Source: Bidens hawaiensis
Lineage: Eukaryota > Streptophyta > Magnoliopsida > Asterales > Asteraceae
Assembly (NCBI GenBank): GCA_021521415.1
Contig: JAIQDT010004237.1
Span: 62,001-126,000, forward strand
Reading direction: 5' to 3'
DNA length: 64,000 nucleotides
This document shows positions 21,407 to 33,640 of the stretch, piece by piece. The notes beneath the pieces were generated by a model. That model had not been told where the DNA came from and made no database searches. It was given only the letters and a program-made list of their open reading frames with translations. The position numbers were made by a program, and so were the translations under genes. Within the stretch, counting starts at the first letter, position 1. Each line of letters starts with the position of its first letter.

Positions 21407-21701
21407 ACAAGTTTACAAACGGCTATAAACTAATTCACCTATAAATTAGGCAATGAACTCCCACTCTTTCTTCACCGTCGTTGCTTCGTGGTTGATGAGC
21501 TGGAAAAAGTAAGTAAAAGTATCTTTCGTGAAAATAGGACAGCCGGTAGGCATGTTCAAATATCTTCAAATAAGATAAAAAGAATTTCAGAGACAATTGT
21601 TAGGGATCCTTGAACCATACTGGATCCTTGGTCCTGGCAGCAGCCATTTATGAGCGCTGAGGATAATTGATCATCAAGTATCAATGATCTTGGTCCCAAC
21701 A
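21056..21701 (-). repeat. Tat-A 5' LTR
   Basis: 646 bp, TGTTGGGACC...TTGACCAAAACA on the minus strand. It contains (TA)n near 21388-21408 and GGATCC words near its 5' end. It is shorter than the Tat-D LTR because it has a single U3 start instead of two. Confidence 0.88.
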
Positions 21702-22039
21702 CCTGCTATCTTGAATTATACTTGTATATCGTGCGCTCTTGGAGGGGTGTAGAAACCCATATGCTAGAAAGGTGAAACCTTTAAACATTTGAAGGGGTTT
21801 GAATCGCTTAAACTTAAAATAGATGACCAATATCTGTCTTGTGTCATGATCCTCAAGGATTTTTGCATAACATTCAAACCTTGGTGAAGGTGGGTGTTAG
21901 GCAGGCTAACACCCCTCCGATGCTTAAGTCAGTATTCTTTTATTTGTAGAATAATAATAAAAATAATGAAAATGATAAGGATAAGGCACGTACTTGATAT
22001 TAATAGAAGAATAACTTTTAACTTACATGAAATAGGTTT
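21702..22039 (-). other. Tat-H 3' noncoding segment
   Basis: No gene. GGTGGGTGTTAGGCAGGCTAACACCCCTCCGATGCTTAAGTC-type text (21890-21940) is the inverse of 2005-2055 in Tat-E, so it is conserved post-integrase sequence. Confidence 0.65.
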
Positions 22040-23284
22040 TGAGATGTATTAAATTCCATGAATTTGGAAGTATCTCTCCATCCATAGTTGCTAACCAATA
22101 TGCTCCTTTACCTGCTCCTGAATCTATTAGATATTGTCCTTTCCATTTTGATGCAAACTAGCCCTCACTTAGTTCGATGGTGTTCTTAAAGGTCATTTTG
22201 AGTACTAAATCCCCTACTTGAAATATTATGATTATTATGTTTTTTATATGCTTTAGTGATCCTTTGTTGGTATGTCGCTATACTAATCCTGGTTTGGTCT
22301 ATGATTTTATCAAAGGTGTCTAGATCGTGGATCAGCTGTTCATTGTTGCTTTCAATTTCCTAGAGTTGGATCCTTGCCGTCAGGATCACCATTTATGTGG
22401 TAATTATTGCCTCGGCACTTTTTGTCGCATTGCACGTTTTGCTGTAGTCCTATCTACTCAAAGAGCAAAAGGTAATTCTTCTACCTACTTTCTGTTCTTG
22501 TCATCTGATTTCTTCTTCAAGTTGTTGATGATGATTTTGTTGCTGTATTCGATTTAGCCATTTGCTTGATGGTGGACAAGAATTGAAGTTATCATCTTGA
22601 TCCCCAAACTTGCACAAAAATCTGTTGTTCTTTTTCCAATAAATTGGGATCCATTGTTACATGTTATTTCTGGTTTAATCCCAAACCTTGTAAGGATATT
22701 GCGCTTTATAAAGCGTATGGCTTCTTTTTCCCTGGTTTGTACAAATGCTTCAGCTTCGTTCCAATTAGAGAAGTAGTCCGTAATTGAAAGCATGAATACT
22801 TTTCCTCTGGGTGCTTTTGGTAATTTTCCAACTATTCCCATTCCCCACTTCATGAATGGCCAAGGGGATATAATTGGATGCATCAGTTCTGCTGGTTGAT
22901 GAAGCACATTGCTATGTCTTTGACAAGCATCACATTTCTGAGCATTATCCAAATCATCACTATTCTTAGTATTTTGGAGAAGAGTGATCTGTCCCCAGTA
23001 TGGTTACTGCAATCTTCTTCATGGATATCTTTTAATACTTCTTGGATCTCAGGGTCCTCAAGGAATCTAAGGTAAGGACATGCTAATGATTTCCTATATA
23101 AAACATCATCCAATAAAATAAAACGTGACACTTTAATTCGAAAGTATTTATGATTTTTTTCATTAGCTGGATTTCTCAACTTTGCAAGTATGTCTTGATC
23201 GGCAGGTTCCAGGATCCTTTTGCTCCATGAGGATCCTAAATTTTGAAAAGTTTCGAAGGATGCTTCTTTTACTTCAGGATCCAC
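22040..23284 (-). pseudogene. Tat-H integrase
   Basis: Read on the minus strand, the frame at 23284 begins with the end of the RNase H-integrase linker, then gives a degraded zinc motif (CDACQRH) and the core. The first Asp is in [15 protein letters not shown]. The second is changed to Asn in CNNGSQFIGKRT, so the D,D,E triad is broken. A region around 22330-22550 follows. The C-terminal domain is kept in pieces (KGQY...GAGKGAYWLATMDGEILP.SWN.IHLK, 22040-22150). Confidence 0.82.
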
Positions 23285-23638
23285 TAAGTCAATTGCTAGA
23301 TGTAAGATATATTTTATTGGGATTTTACTATATGTTGGTACCTTGAGGGTTGATCAAAGGTTTGCTAAGGCGTCAGCTTTAGCGTTATCCTCTCGGGAAA
23401 CCTGTTCAATGTTGTGGATCACAAATTATTTTGCCAACTCCATGACTATTTGTAGGTGTATGGTCAATCTTTTGCCTTTTACTGCATAGGATCAATTAAA
23501 ATGGTTAGTAATTAACAAAGAATCGACGTGTACCTTTAGCTACTTGATCTTCAATCCATAGCAATCTACAATTCTGCAAATTAAAGCACCGCATTCTGCT
23601 TTGTTATTCGTTGCTTGAAATCTACACCTGACAGATTG
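23285..23638 (-). pseudogene. Tat-H additional RNase H, C-terminal part
   Basis: VRCRFQATNNKAECGALI is the classic aRNH segment that follows the TDGAS strand. It ends in VSREDNAKADALANL. The matching N-terminal part is at 38418-38500, on the other side of Tat-D. A second, archaeal-type RNase H is a mark of the Tat lineage. Confidence 0.85.
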
Positions 23639-23643
23639 GGTAT
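23639..23643. repeat. Target-site duplication of Tat-D, left copy
   Basis: GGTAT. Same as 38413-38417. Confidence 0.85.
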
Positions 23644-24583
23644 TATTTTGGTCAAAAATCGGTCTAAGGACCACGTAACCAAATTCATAAGTGAGGATTG
23701 GTGCTATTATGAACAAAATAATCAAAGTAACGATTGTAGATAGTGAACACGAAGATTTATACGAGGAAAAGCCCTTGGTAACTAGTATCCCGCCGGCATA
23801 AAAACCTCGGGTAGTGAAAACTATCACTACCAACTATATTATCAATTAAAATAATGATTACAAGTGATGAACTTCAGCTAGAAATGAATACAAAGATGTG
23901 TAGAATGTTCTAAGTAAGCTATTCTCGTATGTTATGTGTTGTGTGTGTTTTCTAGCTTTGTTCAGTATATATAGAAGGAAATACAAATGACTAGTAACTA
24001 ATTATGCTAAAAATCCGGTTGTAATCTTCCATATCGTCTCTTGGCCGTTGCAAAATGGAGAAACGTGTGTAAAGACTCAGTAAATGTGGCTTCCATGAAT
24101 GTAGGACATGTAATTGACAAAATCAATCACCTGCACATAAGATAGAAATATTTTCGGAGATAGCTGTTAAGGATCCTTGAACCGTACTGGATCCTTGGTC
24201 CTGGCAGCAGACATTTACGAGCACTGAGGATAATTGATCTTCCAGGATAAAAGATCTTGGTCCCAACAGTTATGATCAGCCTTTTTTTAATATATAAATA
24301 CAAAGGAAGATAACGTCTATTAACTTACTCCTATAAATCCGGCCACGTTCGTTTACTCTTTCATCTTGACCATTTAGGAGCGTGCACAGCAAGGAAGACC
24401 TGGTAAAATATGCTCTCCGTAAAAGTAGGCTTTCTGGTAAGCACGTGTTTAACTTGCAAAAATAGATTAGAATATAACTGAAGTCGACTGTTGAGGATCC
24501 TTGATCCATTGAGAATCCTTAATCCTTGAAATAGTTGCCAAAAGTAGCTGATCCTCAAGGATCAAGAATCCTGGTCCCAACAA
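23644..24583 (-). repeat. Tat-D 3' LTR (composite)
   Basis: 940 bp. The terminal TG is mutated to TA on the plus-strand reading (TATTTTGG). It holds a complete LTR-like unit (TTTTGGTC to GGTCCCAACA near 24270) plus about 310 bp that ends again in CTGGTCCCAACA. Each part starts, on the element strand, with TGTTGGGACC and several GGATCC words. The 5' LTR has the same layout and is about 95% similar by eye, apart from a ~38-bp gap. Confidence 0.85.
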
Positions 24584-24599
24584 TTGTCCCCAAACATGA
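24584..24599 (-). other. Tat-D polypurine tract
   Basis: The minus strand reads TGTTTGGGGACAAT directly before the LTR start TGTTGGGACC. This marks the true outer LTR border. Confidence 0.85.
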
Positions 24600-25019
24600 T
24601 AGGTGTGAATAGATAACAGCTGTCACGTTTATCCCGAGAAATCTGAGTTAGAAGAATCAGTTCTTCTTTGTCCTGAAAGACTCTGCCAAATGGGAATTTG
24701 TTGCCAACCCGCTAGATCCTCAAGGGTAAGATAGCGGATCCAGAGGATATGTGATCCTTCTATTAATGATTGATTAATTATAATCCTGTTGCTTTTTGTG
24801 TAGTGTCCAACTTTTCAGATTCTGTCGCCGACCCAGACGGTGTTGAGAAGACAAAGGCGTTTCTGTCTTTGATTCTTTTGACCGGACCTTTAAGATTGTT
24901 GGTGAAGAATTGGGTGATTCAGCCGAGAAGACTGCAAGCTCTTTAGAAACCATGTCCAGTAATTTAGAATTCATTCCATAATCATAAACTCAGTAAAAAT
25001 AAGGAAAAACAATAGATTA
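24600..25019. other. Tat-D 3' region before the antisense fragment
   Basis: No clear gene. The plus strand shows decayed antisense-gene text near 24800-24960 (TDFRFCRRPRRC-like, no long frame) and short GGATCC words near 24715-24755. I cannot assign more. Confidence 0.45.
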
Positions 25020-25440
25020 TAAAGGGCTTATCTTTTTTCGGGCAGATGCACAGAAGTCATCATCCAAGCCTTCCAAGAGTCTGTTGGGTCAGTTCTAGTT
25101 AAAGGATGTTGACAGCCTCATTTCTTCTCGGTCCTCTAAGAAGAAGGCCATGAAGAGCTCCAGCCTTGCGCTGCCAAAGATTATGATAACTCGATCCAAG
25201 GACACTGTGAAGAGAAAGAAGGACCCTGATGTGGAAGTCCACAATGCCCAACATGTGTTTGACCAGCTTTCGGAGGTAAGGATCCGTACTGGCATAACTC
25301 TGAAAGACAAGCTTAATGCAGCACTTCAGGCGGAGAAGGAAGCTCTGAAGGACAAGTTGGCCTTCACGGACATCCGAGCTCAGGAGCAGGCAAAGGTGTG
25401 GGTGACAGAGGCATGGCTAATGAGTAGGTGAAGGTAATGG
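25020..25440 (+). pseudogene. Antisense gene fragment in Tat-D (coiled-coil end)
   Basis: The longest frame (25150-25431, 93 residues) runs opposite to Tat-D. It has a basic start (KIMITRSKDTVKRKKD) and then a charged helix (LKDKLNAALQAEKEALKDKL) ending in KVWVTEAWLMSR. Position and composition match the last exons of the antisense gene in Tat-E (16020-16730), although identity is too low to align by eye with confidence. The N-terminal domain is absent, lost in the deletion at the Copia-2 junction. Confidence 0.5.
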
Positions 25441-25506
25441 GCGATGAAGGACACAAAGACAAGGCCGATCAATGATCCTTAAGACAATCACCAAAGGTGG
25501 ATAGGT

Positions 25507-26288
25507 CATTTTTTTTTAACATGTATATACACAACTTCAAGTAGAAAATAACTGCAAGTCCCGAATCTGGATCACTGCAGCGTCTTGACACTCTATCTTC
25601 ACGGGAATCAGAACACTCACGGGCTCGTGTATGACTGGGTAATCGCTTTTCTGCCTATCATTCGGAAAGATATGTATGAAGACATGCACAACTCTTAAGG
25701 AGTTTCCACATAAAATCAAGTAGAATTAGTTAGTATCACTTCTACTTTTACGCACCATAAAAAGCTACCATGACATACAATGACTGTTCTAAAGTCTTTT
25801 AGGCCTAATAACTTCACTAGTTAAGCACACAGAATCAGTATATCTATCATTTTCCAAGGTTGGATCAATTTTCTGTTAATCATAGTAAAGTAACTTCTTA
25901 CGAAGTAGTAGACTTGAAAAATAATTTCATCTCCCGAAAAGAAAAAATTTTAACATCAATCGCCCCGACCAACTCAAAGTCTTCAAGGAAACGGCTATCC
26001 TGAAGATCCAATGGATCAGCTGGACCGACCACATACTAGTATGTGTCCTTCTAACTAAGTATGATCGACTAATTTTCAGCGAAATAATGAAAACACATCA
26101 TAAACCGCCCCGGTCACTTTCAGTCATCTGGTGAATGGCTATCCTCATATTCTACAAGTAGAAATGAGGACCAAACATATCCGAAGACATGTCCTTCAAA
26201 CTGAGGCAACCGACATAATTCTAAGCGATAGTGACGTTGTTTTTTTTTTTTTTTTTTTTTTTCATTCAAACACAAACATATGACATGG
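25507..26288 (-). other. Copia-2 noncoding region after RNase H
   Basis: No gene. It aligns with 7040-7798 of Copia-1. A 23-bp T run is at 26240-26262. Confidence 0.75.
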
Positions 26289-29200
26289 TTACTCGGGATT
26301 GATCATCCCATTCAGCTCAACAAGGTTTTGAAATCTAGTTTTGTCAAACGCTTTCGTGAACAAGTCAGCGAAATTATCTAACGTGTCAACCTTTTCGAGC
26401 TCAATCAGTTTCTTTTCAGCACAATCCCGTATAAAATGATGACGTATGTCAATATGTTTAGTTTTACTGTGCTTCACGGGATTGTTAGTTACTTAGATAG
26501 CAGCAGTGTTATCAATGCAAATAGGAGTAAGTGAGAAATTCAGACCATAATCGCGCAACTGTTGTTGAATCCAAATAACCTGGGAGCAGCAGTTGGATGC
26601 TGCCATGTATTCTGCTTCACAGGTTGAAAGTGCGACTGAGGTCTGCTTCTTGCATTGCCACGACACTAGTCTGCCACCAAGAAACTGACAACCACCAGTT
26701 GTAGACTTCCGACTCTGATTGCACCCTCCATAATCAGAATCTGTGTAAGCGACTGGCTCCAAGTCTCCTCCTCTCGAGTACCACAACCCCAGCTTCGGCT
26801 TGCCTTTGAGATATCGCAGTATCCTCTTCGCACCCTTCAAATGAGATTCTTTTGGGTTTGCCTGAAAGCGTGCACAAAGACAAACAGCAAACATTATATC
26901 AGGCCTAGAAGCAGTTAAGTACATTAAAGAACCTATTATAGCCCGATATTGGGTTGGGTCCACGTCTGCATCGTTGTCTGAATCAGCACCCAATTTGTGA
27001 TTGACGCAGACTGGAGTATCATATGGAGTGCTGTCCTCCATCTTGAAGCGTTTGAGAACATCATGGACATACTTCGACTGATGAATGAACATCCCGTCTT
27101 TCCTCTAATCAACCTGCAATCCTAAAAAGAAAGTTAGTTCACCCATAGCACTCATTTCAAATCTCTTCTTCATGACGGCCTCAAACTCCTGACACATGGA
27201 GACTTTTGATGCAGCAAAAATAATGTCGTCCACGTAGACATGCACCAGCAGAAAGTCGCTACCCTTTCTCTTGAAGAACAATGTGCTATCAATTTTACCT
27301 CTTTCAAACTCATTCTCAAGCAAGTAATCTGATAAGGTTGAATACCAGGCACGAGGTGCCTGATGTAGTCCATACAGCGCTTTACTTAGCTTGTACACGT
27401 GATCGGGAAAGTCAGGGTCAGGAAAACCCGGAGGTTGCTCAACATACACAACCTCATCGATTTTACCGTTTAGGAACGCACTCTTCACATCCAACTGAAA
27501 GACCTTCATCTCCTTATGAGCAGCAAATGCCAAAAACAGCCGAATGGCTTCCAATCTTGCCACAGGAGCAAACACCTCATTGTAATCAATCCCCTCTTGT
27601 TGATTAAAACCTTTAACAACCAGCCTCGCCTTGTTCCTGATAACAATCCCTTTCTCATCTCTCTTACATTTGAAGACCCATTTCGTGCCTATCGCATGCA
27701 CATTCCTTGGTTTTGCAACCAAGTTCCATACTTCCATTTTCTTAAACTGAGCTAACTCTTCTTGCATGGCTTCGACCCACGAGCTGTTTTTAAGAGCCAT
27801 TTGATAGTTCTTTGGTTCAATTTGGCTGATAAAGCAGGTGTACAAGCACTCGTTGATTATGCCTGATTCTTTAATGCTTGTGTAAACACAGGTGTGCTCA
27901 TTCAAGCCTTTTCTTGTTTGTACACCGGAGGACAGATCACCTATCACGTTCTCCAAAGGATGATCTTTGTGAATTCTCGTAGTCGGAACCGAACTGACAT
28001 TCAGATTATCTTCCAAGTTCGAAGATAGCTCATCAATGGGTGATTGATGTTGAGAGTGAAACGGATTGATGAATTCGTCTTCAATAGAGGCAGCAGGGGT
28101 ATTGACAGCATTTGACGAGGAAGGCTGACATCCATCATACTGTGGTCGTTGCACCAAAGTGTCTTCCTCATCGCATATCATCTTCGTAGCAATTCTTTCC
28201 TCAACTTCTGTAAAATCCATATAAGGCATGTTAAAAGATTTAAAAAGTCTATCATAGTCGAAAACCTCAGCGGGTCCCGAGCTTGGTTTTGGTGATTTGT
28301 AACTTGTGATATCAGTGTTACACACCACCTCAACCTTGCTGTTCGATGTATTAAAGACCCGTCTGTTGGGAGTCCCAACAACGTATCCGACTAAGATTCC
28401 TTCGTCGGCTACTTCACCAAATTTAGAATTGGTCTTTAATATCGAACATGGGGACCCGAATGGTTCAAGACCACTCAAGTTGGGCTTTCTCCCATGCATA
28501 AGTTCATAACAGTTTTATTTAATCTTTTAACAGTTAACACTCTATTAAGGATATAACAGGCTGTTGCAACAGCTTCAGCCCAGAACACCGCGGGAAGTTT
28601 CGAATAAGCCAGCATGGTTCTGGCTCCTTCAATTAAGGTTCTGTTCTTCCTCTCAGCCACTCCATTTTGTTGCGGTGTATACGGTGCGCTGTATTGGTGT
28701 TCTATCCCCTTCTGTAAGCAGAAGATCTCCATCTCATAGTTCTTGAACTCAGTTCCATTGTCACTCCTGATGAATTTAACCCGTTTCCCCATGATATTCT
28801 CAACCTTGGTAATCAAATTCTTTACCATCTGCACTGTTTCATCCTTTGACTTCAGGAAATATACCCAGGAATATCGAGAGAAATCATCAGTGATCACCAA
28901 GCAATACGATGTTCCCCCTAGACTTCTTACATTCACGGGACCGAAGAGATCCATGTGAAGTAATTCTAGGGTACTGACAATTGAATTGACCTTCTTGGTG
29001 TGATGGGATTTCTTGTGTTGCCTTCCCTTTTTGCATGATAAGCATTTGTCTTCAAAGTTGAAATTCTTCAAGGGAACACCCAGCACAAGCCCATTTTTGA
29101 CAAGGTAGTTCATTTTCCGAAGATGAATATGCCCCATTCTCCTATGCCACAACTCGGACTCCGATTCAGTTGCTTTTGACAGAAGACACGATTCTTCTGT

Positions 29201-29602
29201 GGCCATCTCAGTCGACCTCATATCCATGATATACGTATTCTTCACTCTTGGAGCCTTCATAACAATCCAATCCTCTGGTATCTTAAAACCAGGATACAAC
29301 ACAATCGCTTCATTCTTTGTAAAATGTACGGTGTAGTCTTTGTCACAAATCTGCGAAACACTCAGCAGATTGTGCTTCAGTTCTTCCACAAAATTTACTT
29401 TCACCAAAGTCATCTTTCAATTCGACACCGTCCCTATTCCTGTAATCCTTCCACCGCTCTCTCCTGCGAAACTCACTCTTCCTCCTTGAACAGGTTTCAA
29501 GTCGTGTAACAATTTCTTGTTACCCGTCATGTGCCGGGAACAGCCGCTATCCACAACCCATTGATTGTTGGCAGCCCTGTTCAACTGTTCCTGCACGATT
29601 AA
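26289..29602 (-). pseudogene. pol: Copia-2 pol: protease, integrase, RT, RNase H
   Basis: Protease active site VVDSGCSRHMTG. Integrase zinc motif HRRMGHIHLRKM...CLSCKKGRQH, then HMDLFGPV, RSDNGTEF (intact, unlike Copia-1) and QQNGVAERKNRT. RT has [11 protein letters not shown] and YVDDIIFA. RNase H has [20 protein letters not shown] and CEAEYMAAS. Lesions: a stop in the protease-integrase linker (GTVSN*KMT, 29415 region), a frameshift near 28505, a CAG-to-TAG stop before RKDGMFIHQ (27100 region) and a stop in TAAI*VTNN (26491 region). Domain order and lengths equal Copia-1. Confidence 0.94.
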
Positions 29603-29611
29603 AGCAGATGA

Positions 29612-32187
29612 TTAAAATCTGGGGACCCAAGACCGATTGGTCTTGGGTCGATACATTCCGTACCTTGGCTGTCCAAAGTTAGTATCATAATAATTTCTGT
29701 GAGTCCTGACAGGATACCTTCTTGTGGATTGACTATGAGGCCATCCAAACCTTCGTGAATTAAAAGAATTATTACTTAAGGTTTGGTTGTTTGCAGTGAA
29801 AAACTGAGATCTATTTCTTTGAAAACCTGGATTAGTCCATTTTCTGAAATTTGATGGGTTTTCATTTTTACCATTATATTGATTACCGTTAGTTCTTTTC
29901 TCAGATTTTGAAGTCCTCACACCTCTGAATTTCTGCTTCAGAGGGCAGTCAGCAACAAGGTGTCCTAATTGATTACATCTAAAACAACTCCTGTGTTCAA
30001 CTTTCTTACCAAAAGTTGTCTTAGATGTTGAGGCTGTATTACTGCCCGTTTGTCTCACATAAGGTGGGACATACGGGTTTAGTGGAGACTTCTTTTCAGG
30101 TGTTTTAATTTTCTCTCCACTTTTCGGTAACACTTCCTCTTGTTTTGTCTCACACGACTCAAAGGACTTGTCTGAGTTAGATGAGACAGGACTCGGAGCA
30201 GAAATCTTAACACTTGCAACAGGCTTACTAACTTCTGGTTCTTTAGTAGTAACTTGAACTGGAACTGTCTGACCATAGTCAACATCAACAGATTTCTGAG
30301 TACTAGGGTCATAAGTGTAATTATGATTGAAAGGTGGTGGAACTTCATGATAACCAATTCCTCCCCTTTTTGGGGAACCTTGATCACTAACGAGGTGATC
30401 AAGTATAGCGGAGGAATTTCTGAATTGCTCCAGTTTCCTGTTAAGTTCCACCACTTTTACCTGGTGATCAGCTATCTGTTTTTCCCTTTCAGCTATTAGT
30501 TTGGTTTTCTCTTCTAGAACCTCATAGCTAAGATCAATCACTTGAATTTTTTCAGCAAGCTTTGCTTTAAGACTTTTAATATCCTTCTCACTAGCTTTAA
30601 TTTTTACTTTGTAACTATTTTCTCTAGCTTTAGTGAAATGATGATCTTCTTTTAAAGTTTTAAATTGCGCATCCAAACTAACAAACTGATCAGTAATCGT
30701 TGTCAGTTGTTCAGACAGATGTTCACACTTAGTACAAGGGAGTTCGGTACTTACCTCGGAGAGCTGGTCTGCTACATCTGCCATGTATGCTTCATTTTCG
30801 CCAGTTCCCTTCTCACTATCTGCAGTTTCGATTTTTGCCAAATTAGCCTGTTCAAATACTTCTTCAACATGCAGATTCCATTTGTACTCCTCGTTCTGTC
30901 TGGAAATCATGGCTCTATAGTCATTACCACTACCACTCTGCTGTGTAGATCTGTTTTGACTGCGTTCTACACGTTCATTTTTGCACTCTTTTGCAAAGTG
31001 GCCATTCTGCTGACAGTTGTAACAGCGTACCTTCGACTTATCAAACCCTGGCCTCTCTCCGACAAACTTCCTGCCAGTCTTCTTCATGAACCTCTTCACC
31101 CTTCTGACAATCATAGCCATCTGCCACTGCAGATCCATCTCCTCCAGATCATCAGCATCGATCTGATCATAGTCTTCATCCAAAATTGCAGGATCAACAA
31201 TCTTACCCTGAATGTAGTTCTCATACGAAGCAATAAAAGATGCATAGAGAGCAAACTGCTGTTCAGCAGATTTAACACTCATGGGCATCTTCGAGTAGTT
31301 GTTGTTTGACACACTTGGGGAAAAACTACTCTTGGTCGCTTGAGGTTGAGAAGCATTTGATCTTCCAGCTACAAAGCACACATCACCGTTCATGTTGAGA
31401 GATACATGTCCTTCATGTGTTGAGCTAGCACCTGACTCTCCCTTAGAGTAATAAGCAGATGATTCAGTTTTCGAACTTGATCCAGAGTTAACCTTTGCAC
31501 CAAACATACCCGGATCTTGAACTTGATCGGTAGGTGTCTCCTTTCGTACCATACTGCTGTCTCCAGGTCATAGTCAGCAAAGTCTTTGTCTTCTCTCATC
31601 AACACAGTATACATCTCCCATTTCGGTGGGAGAGCATCAAGAAGCTTTTCAACAATCTCATCTTCTTTGTAAGCAATTGAATAGTTGCTGAGTTCAGTCA
31701 TCAGATGATAATATCTAGTGATGATATCATCAAGTGATTCATTCTTCAGATACTTGAAGACCGAGAATTGGGTTTTTAGAAGTTTAATTTTCGAGGCACG
31801 AATTCCCACATTGCCCTCAAACCGGTTCTCAAGTGCTTCCCAAAGCTCTCTAGCAGTTTTATACTTTCGGAAGGTGTGAAGTATCTCTTGTGGAAGAGCC
31901 ATTGTAATTGCTGCATGAGCTTTGCTTTCGGCCTCATACATTTTCTTCTCCTCTTCTTCCATCTCTTTGTATTTCTTGATCTGATCACGACCCTCATACT
32001 CAGCAGTAGGTGGAATGTAACCATCTTGTATGCACACCCACATCTTGGCATCTTGATACTTGACATATTGTTCAAAACGATCTTTCCATGCTACATAATC
32101 AGTTTTCTTAAGCATCTTAGGTGCCTTTGTAGCCGAACCTGCTTCTACTTCCATCTTTACCAGTTCGGTAATGTTTATCGAAGACAT
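29612..32187 (-). pseudogene. gag: Copia-2 gag
   Basis: Same layout as Copia-1: start MSSINITELVKMEVEAGSA, capsid-type domain, knuckle CYNCQQNGHFAKEC, coiled coil (IDLSYEVLEEKTKLIAEREKQ), second knuckle CFRCNQLGHLVADC and the SWVPRF end. The 646-residue frame 31552-29612 is open through both knuckles. A deletion of roughly 28 bases near 31555 removes KLRTFELN-type residues and shifts the frame against the N-terminal 265-residue frame. The gag stop (29612-29614) is in the same frame as protease, so a single stop separates gag and pol here. Confidence 0.93.
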
Positions 32188-32674
32188 CTTTTTCTAATCC
32201 GAAAATAAAAAATTTTATTTTCAAACAGCACTGTAGGCGAAGTTGTGGATAACTTCGCTTAAAACTTAACTTCGCGTGAATTTGTAACTTCGCTCACTTT
32301 CTTAAATTCGCTGGATTGGCGAAGTTGAGAATAACTTCACTTAAGTTGAGCGAACCTGTGAGGTAGGCGAAGTTGTGGGTAACTTCGCTTGAGGTAAGCG
32401 AACTTGAAGAGGTAGGCGAAGTTGTGGGTAACTTCGCTTAACCTTATATCTTCGCCGAAACCCTACTAACAGTGACGGCAACTTCGCCTGATGAACACGA
32501 ACTTTCTGCAGATTAGATTTCTGGGTTTTTCGAGGTTTGTGAAGGTGTTATGGGTTGTTTAAGATTGTGGGAGGAGAGTATAGCACAAAAGCTCAGAAAA
32601 CTCGTCCCGCGAATAGTCGAACGGAACGACTTCTATACCCGCGTGATAATCCCGAACCACACAATCGAGCAAAT
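32188..32674 (-). other. Copia-2 5' leader with GCGAAGTT array
   Basis: Inverted GCGAAGTT/AACTTCGC words fill about 32230-32500, as in Copia-1. No gene. Confidence 0.8.
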
Positions 32675-32686
32675 GATCTGATACCA
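32675..32686 (-). other. Copia-2 primer binding site
   Basis: The minus strand reads TGGTATCAGATC, one base different from the initiator-Met form in Copia-1. Confidence 0.88.
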
Positions 32687-32688
32687 AT

Positions 32689-33110
32689 TGTAGGTTCCCA
32701 GCCAGATCTACACGAGATATCGCATTCTACGTAGGTGCGGAATCCCTACGTAAGACGTTACGAGTATAGAAAACAATACGAGCTAACACACGATACGATA
32801 ACCAAACACACGTTGTATTCCAACAGTAAACACGTGATACTATGATCACTGATACAAAACTCTCTGACTCGAATACACGAATAAACTCTAATTCTATTAA
32901 CTTCTATTGAATAAGCTGTATACAAATGGCTTATATAGACACGACAACTTCGCCTGGTATGTTCAGGCGAAGTTGTCCCTAACTTCGCTTGTCTAACAAG
33001 TTCGCCCATATAAGCGAACTTGTTAGTAACTTCGCTTACATACAAAACTCAAATCTAACTAACACGATTACAGACACTCGACACTGAACTACTGACATCA
33101 TGCACCAACA
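32689..33110 (-). repeat. Copia-2 5' LTR
   Basis: 422 bp, TGTTGGTGCATGATG...GGGAACCTACA. It is clearly related to the Copia-1 LTR but with many differences, so it is an older or separate sub-lineage. It keeps the inverted GCGAAGTT words (32940-33030). Confidence 0.92.
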
Positions 33111-33640
33111 TCATCTTGATTCCCCAACTGTCACTAAAGTTAGTAGTTTTTTTCCCAATAAATTGGGAACCATTATCACAAATAATTTTAGAATCGATTC
33201 CAAATATGGTGATAATGTTACGTTTAATAAAGGATATAACTTCCCTCTCCCTAACTTGAGGAAATGCCTCAGCTTCAATCCATTTAGAGAAATAGTCCGT
33301 CATTGCTAACATAAAGACTTCCTCCTGGAGCTGTAGGAAGTTTTCCCACTATTTCCATTCCCCACTTCATGAATGGTCATGAAGAGACAATGGGGTATAG
33401 GGGTTCTGCTGGCTGATGTAGGATGTTGCTATGCCTCTGACAAGCATCGTACTTCCTGAAGTATTCCATAGCATCCTTCTTCATAGTAGGCCAGAAGTAC
33501 CCAGTCCTTAGGATCCTGGAGTATAATGCTCTGCCCCCCTGTATGATTGCCACAATCTCCTTCATGGAAATCCTTTGAAACTTCTTGGGTCTCAAGTTCT
33601 TCGATACATCTCAAGTATGGACCTGCAAGGGAGTTCCTGT
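33111..33640 (-). pseudogene. Tat-D integrase, N-terminal and core part
   Basis: Zinc-binding text HEGDCGNHTGG...RTGYFWPTMKKDA...CQRH, then the core with Asp in MTDYFSKWIEAEAF and Asp in CDNGSQFIGKKT. The frame is cut at SWGIKM by the Copia-2 LTR, so the Glu and the C-terminal domain are missing. Small frameshifts lie near 33430 and 33330. Confidence 0.88.

Larger units (their letters stand above)
18425..21701 (-). mobile_element. Tat-A: 5' part of a Tat-type Ty3/gypsy element
   Basis: The order on the minus strand is 5' LTR (21701-21056), primer site, gag, protease and the start of RT, which is then cut by the insertion of Tat-E. The rest of pol is not in the window. Its right edge meets sequence that follows the integrase of Tat-H, so Tat-A seems to be inserted in the 3' part of Tat-H. 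Confidence 0.8.
25507..33110 (-). mobile_element. Copia-2: 3'-truncated sister of Copia-1
   Basis: 5' LTR (33110-32689), primer site, leader, gag, pol and the noncoding region after RNase H are present. The extra ORF, polypurine tract and 3' LTR are missing. Similarity to Copia-1 ends at a T run near 25507-25515, the place of the 41-bp T run in Copia-1. No target duplication can be checked. It is inserted in the Tat-D integrase at 33111. Confidence 0.92.
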
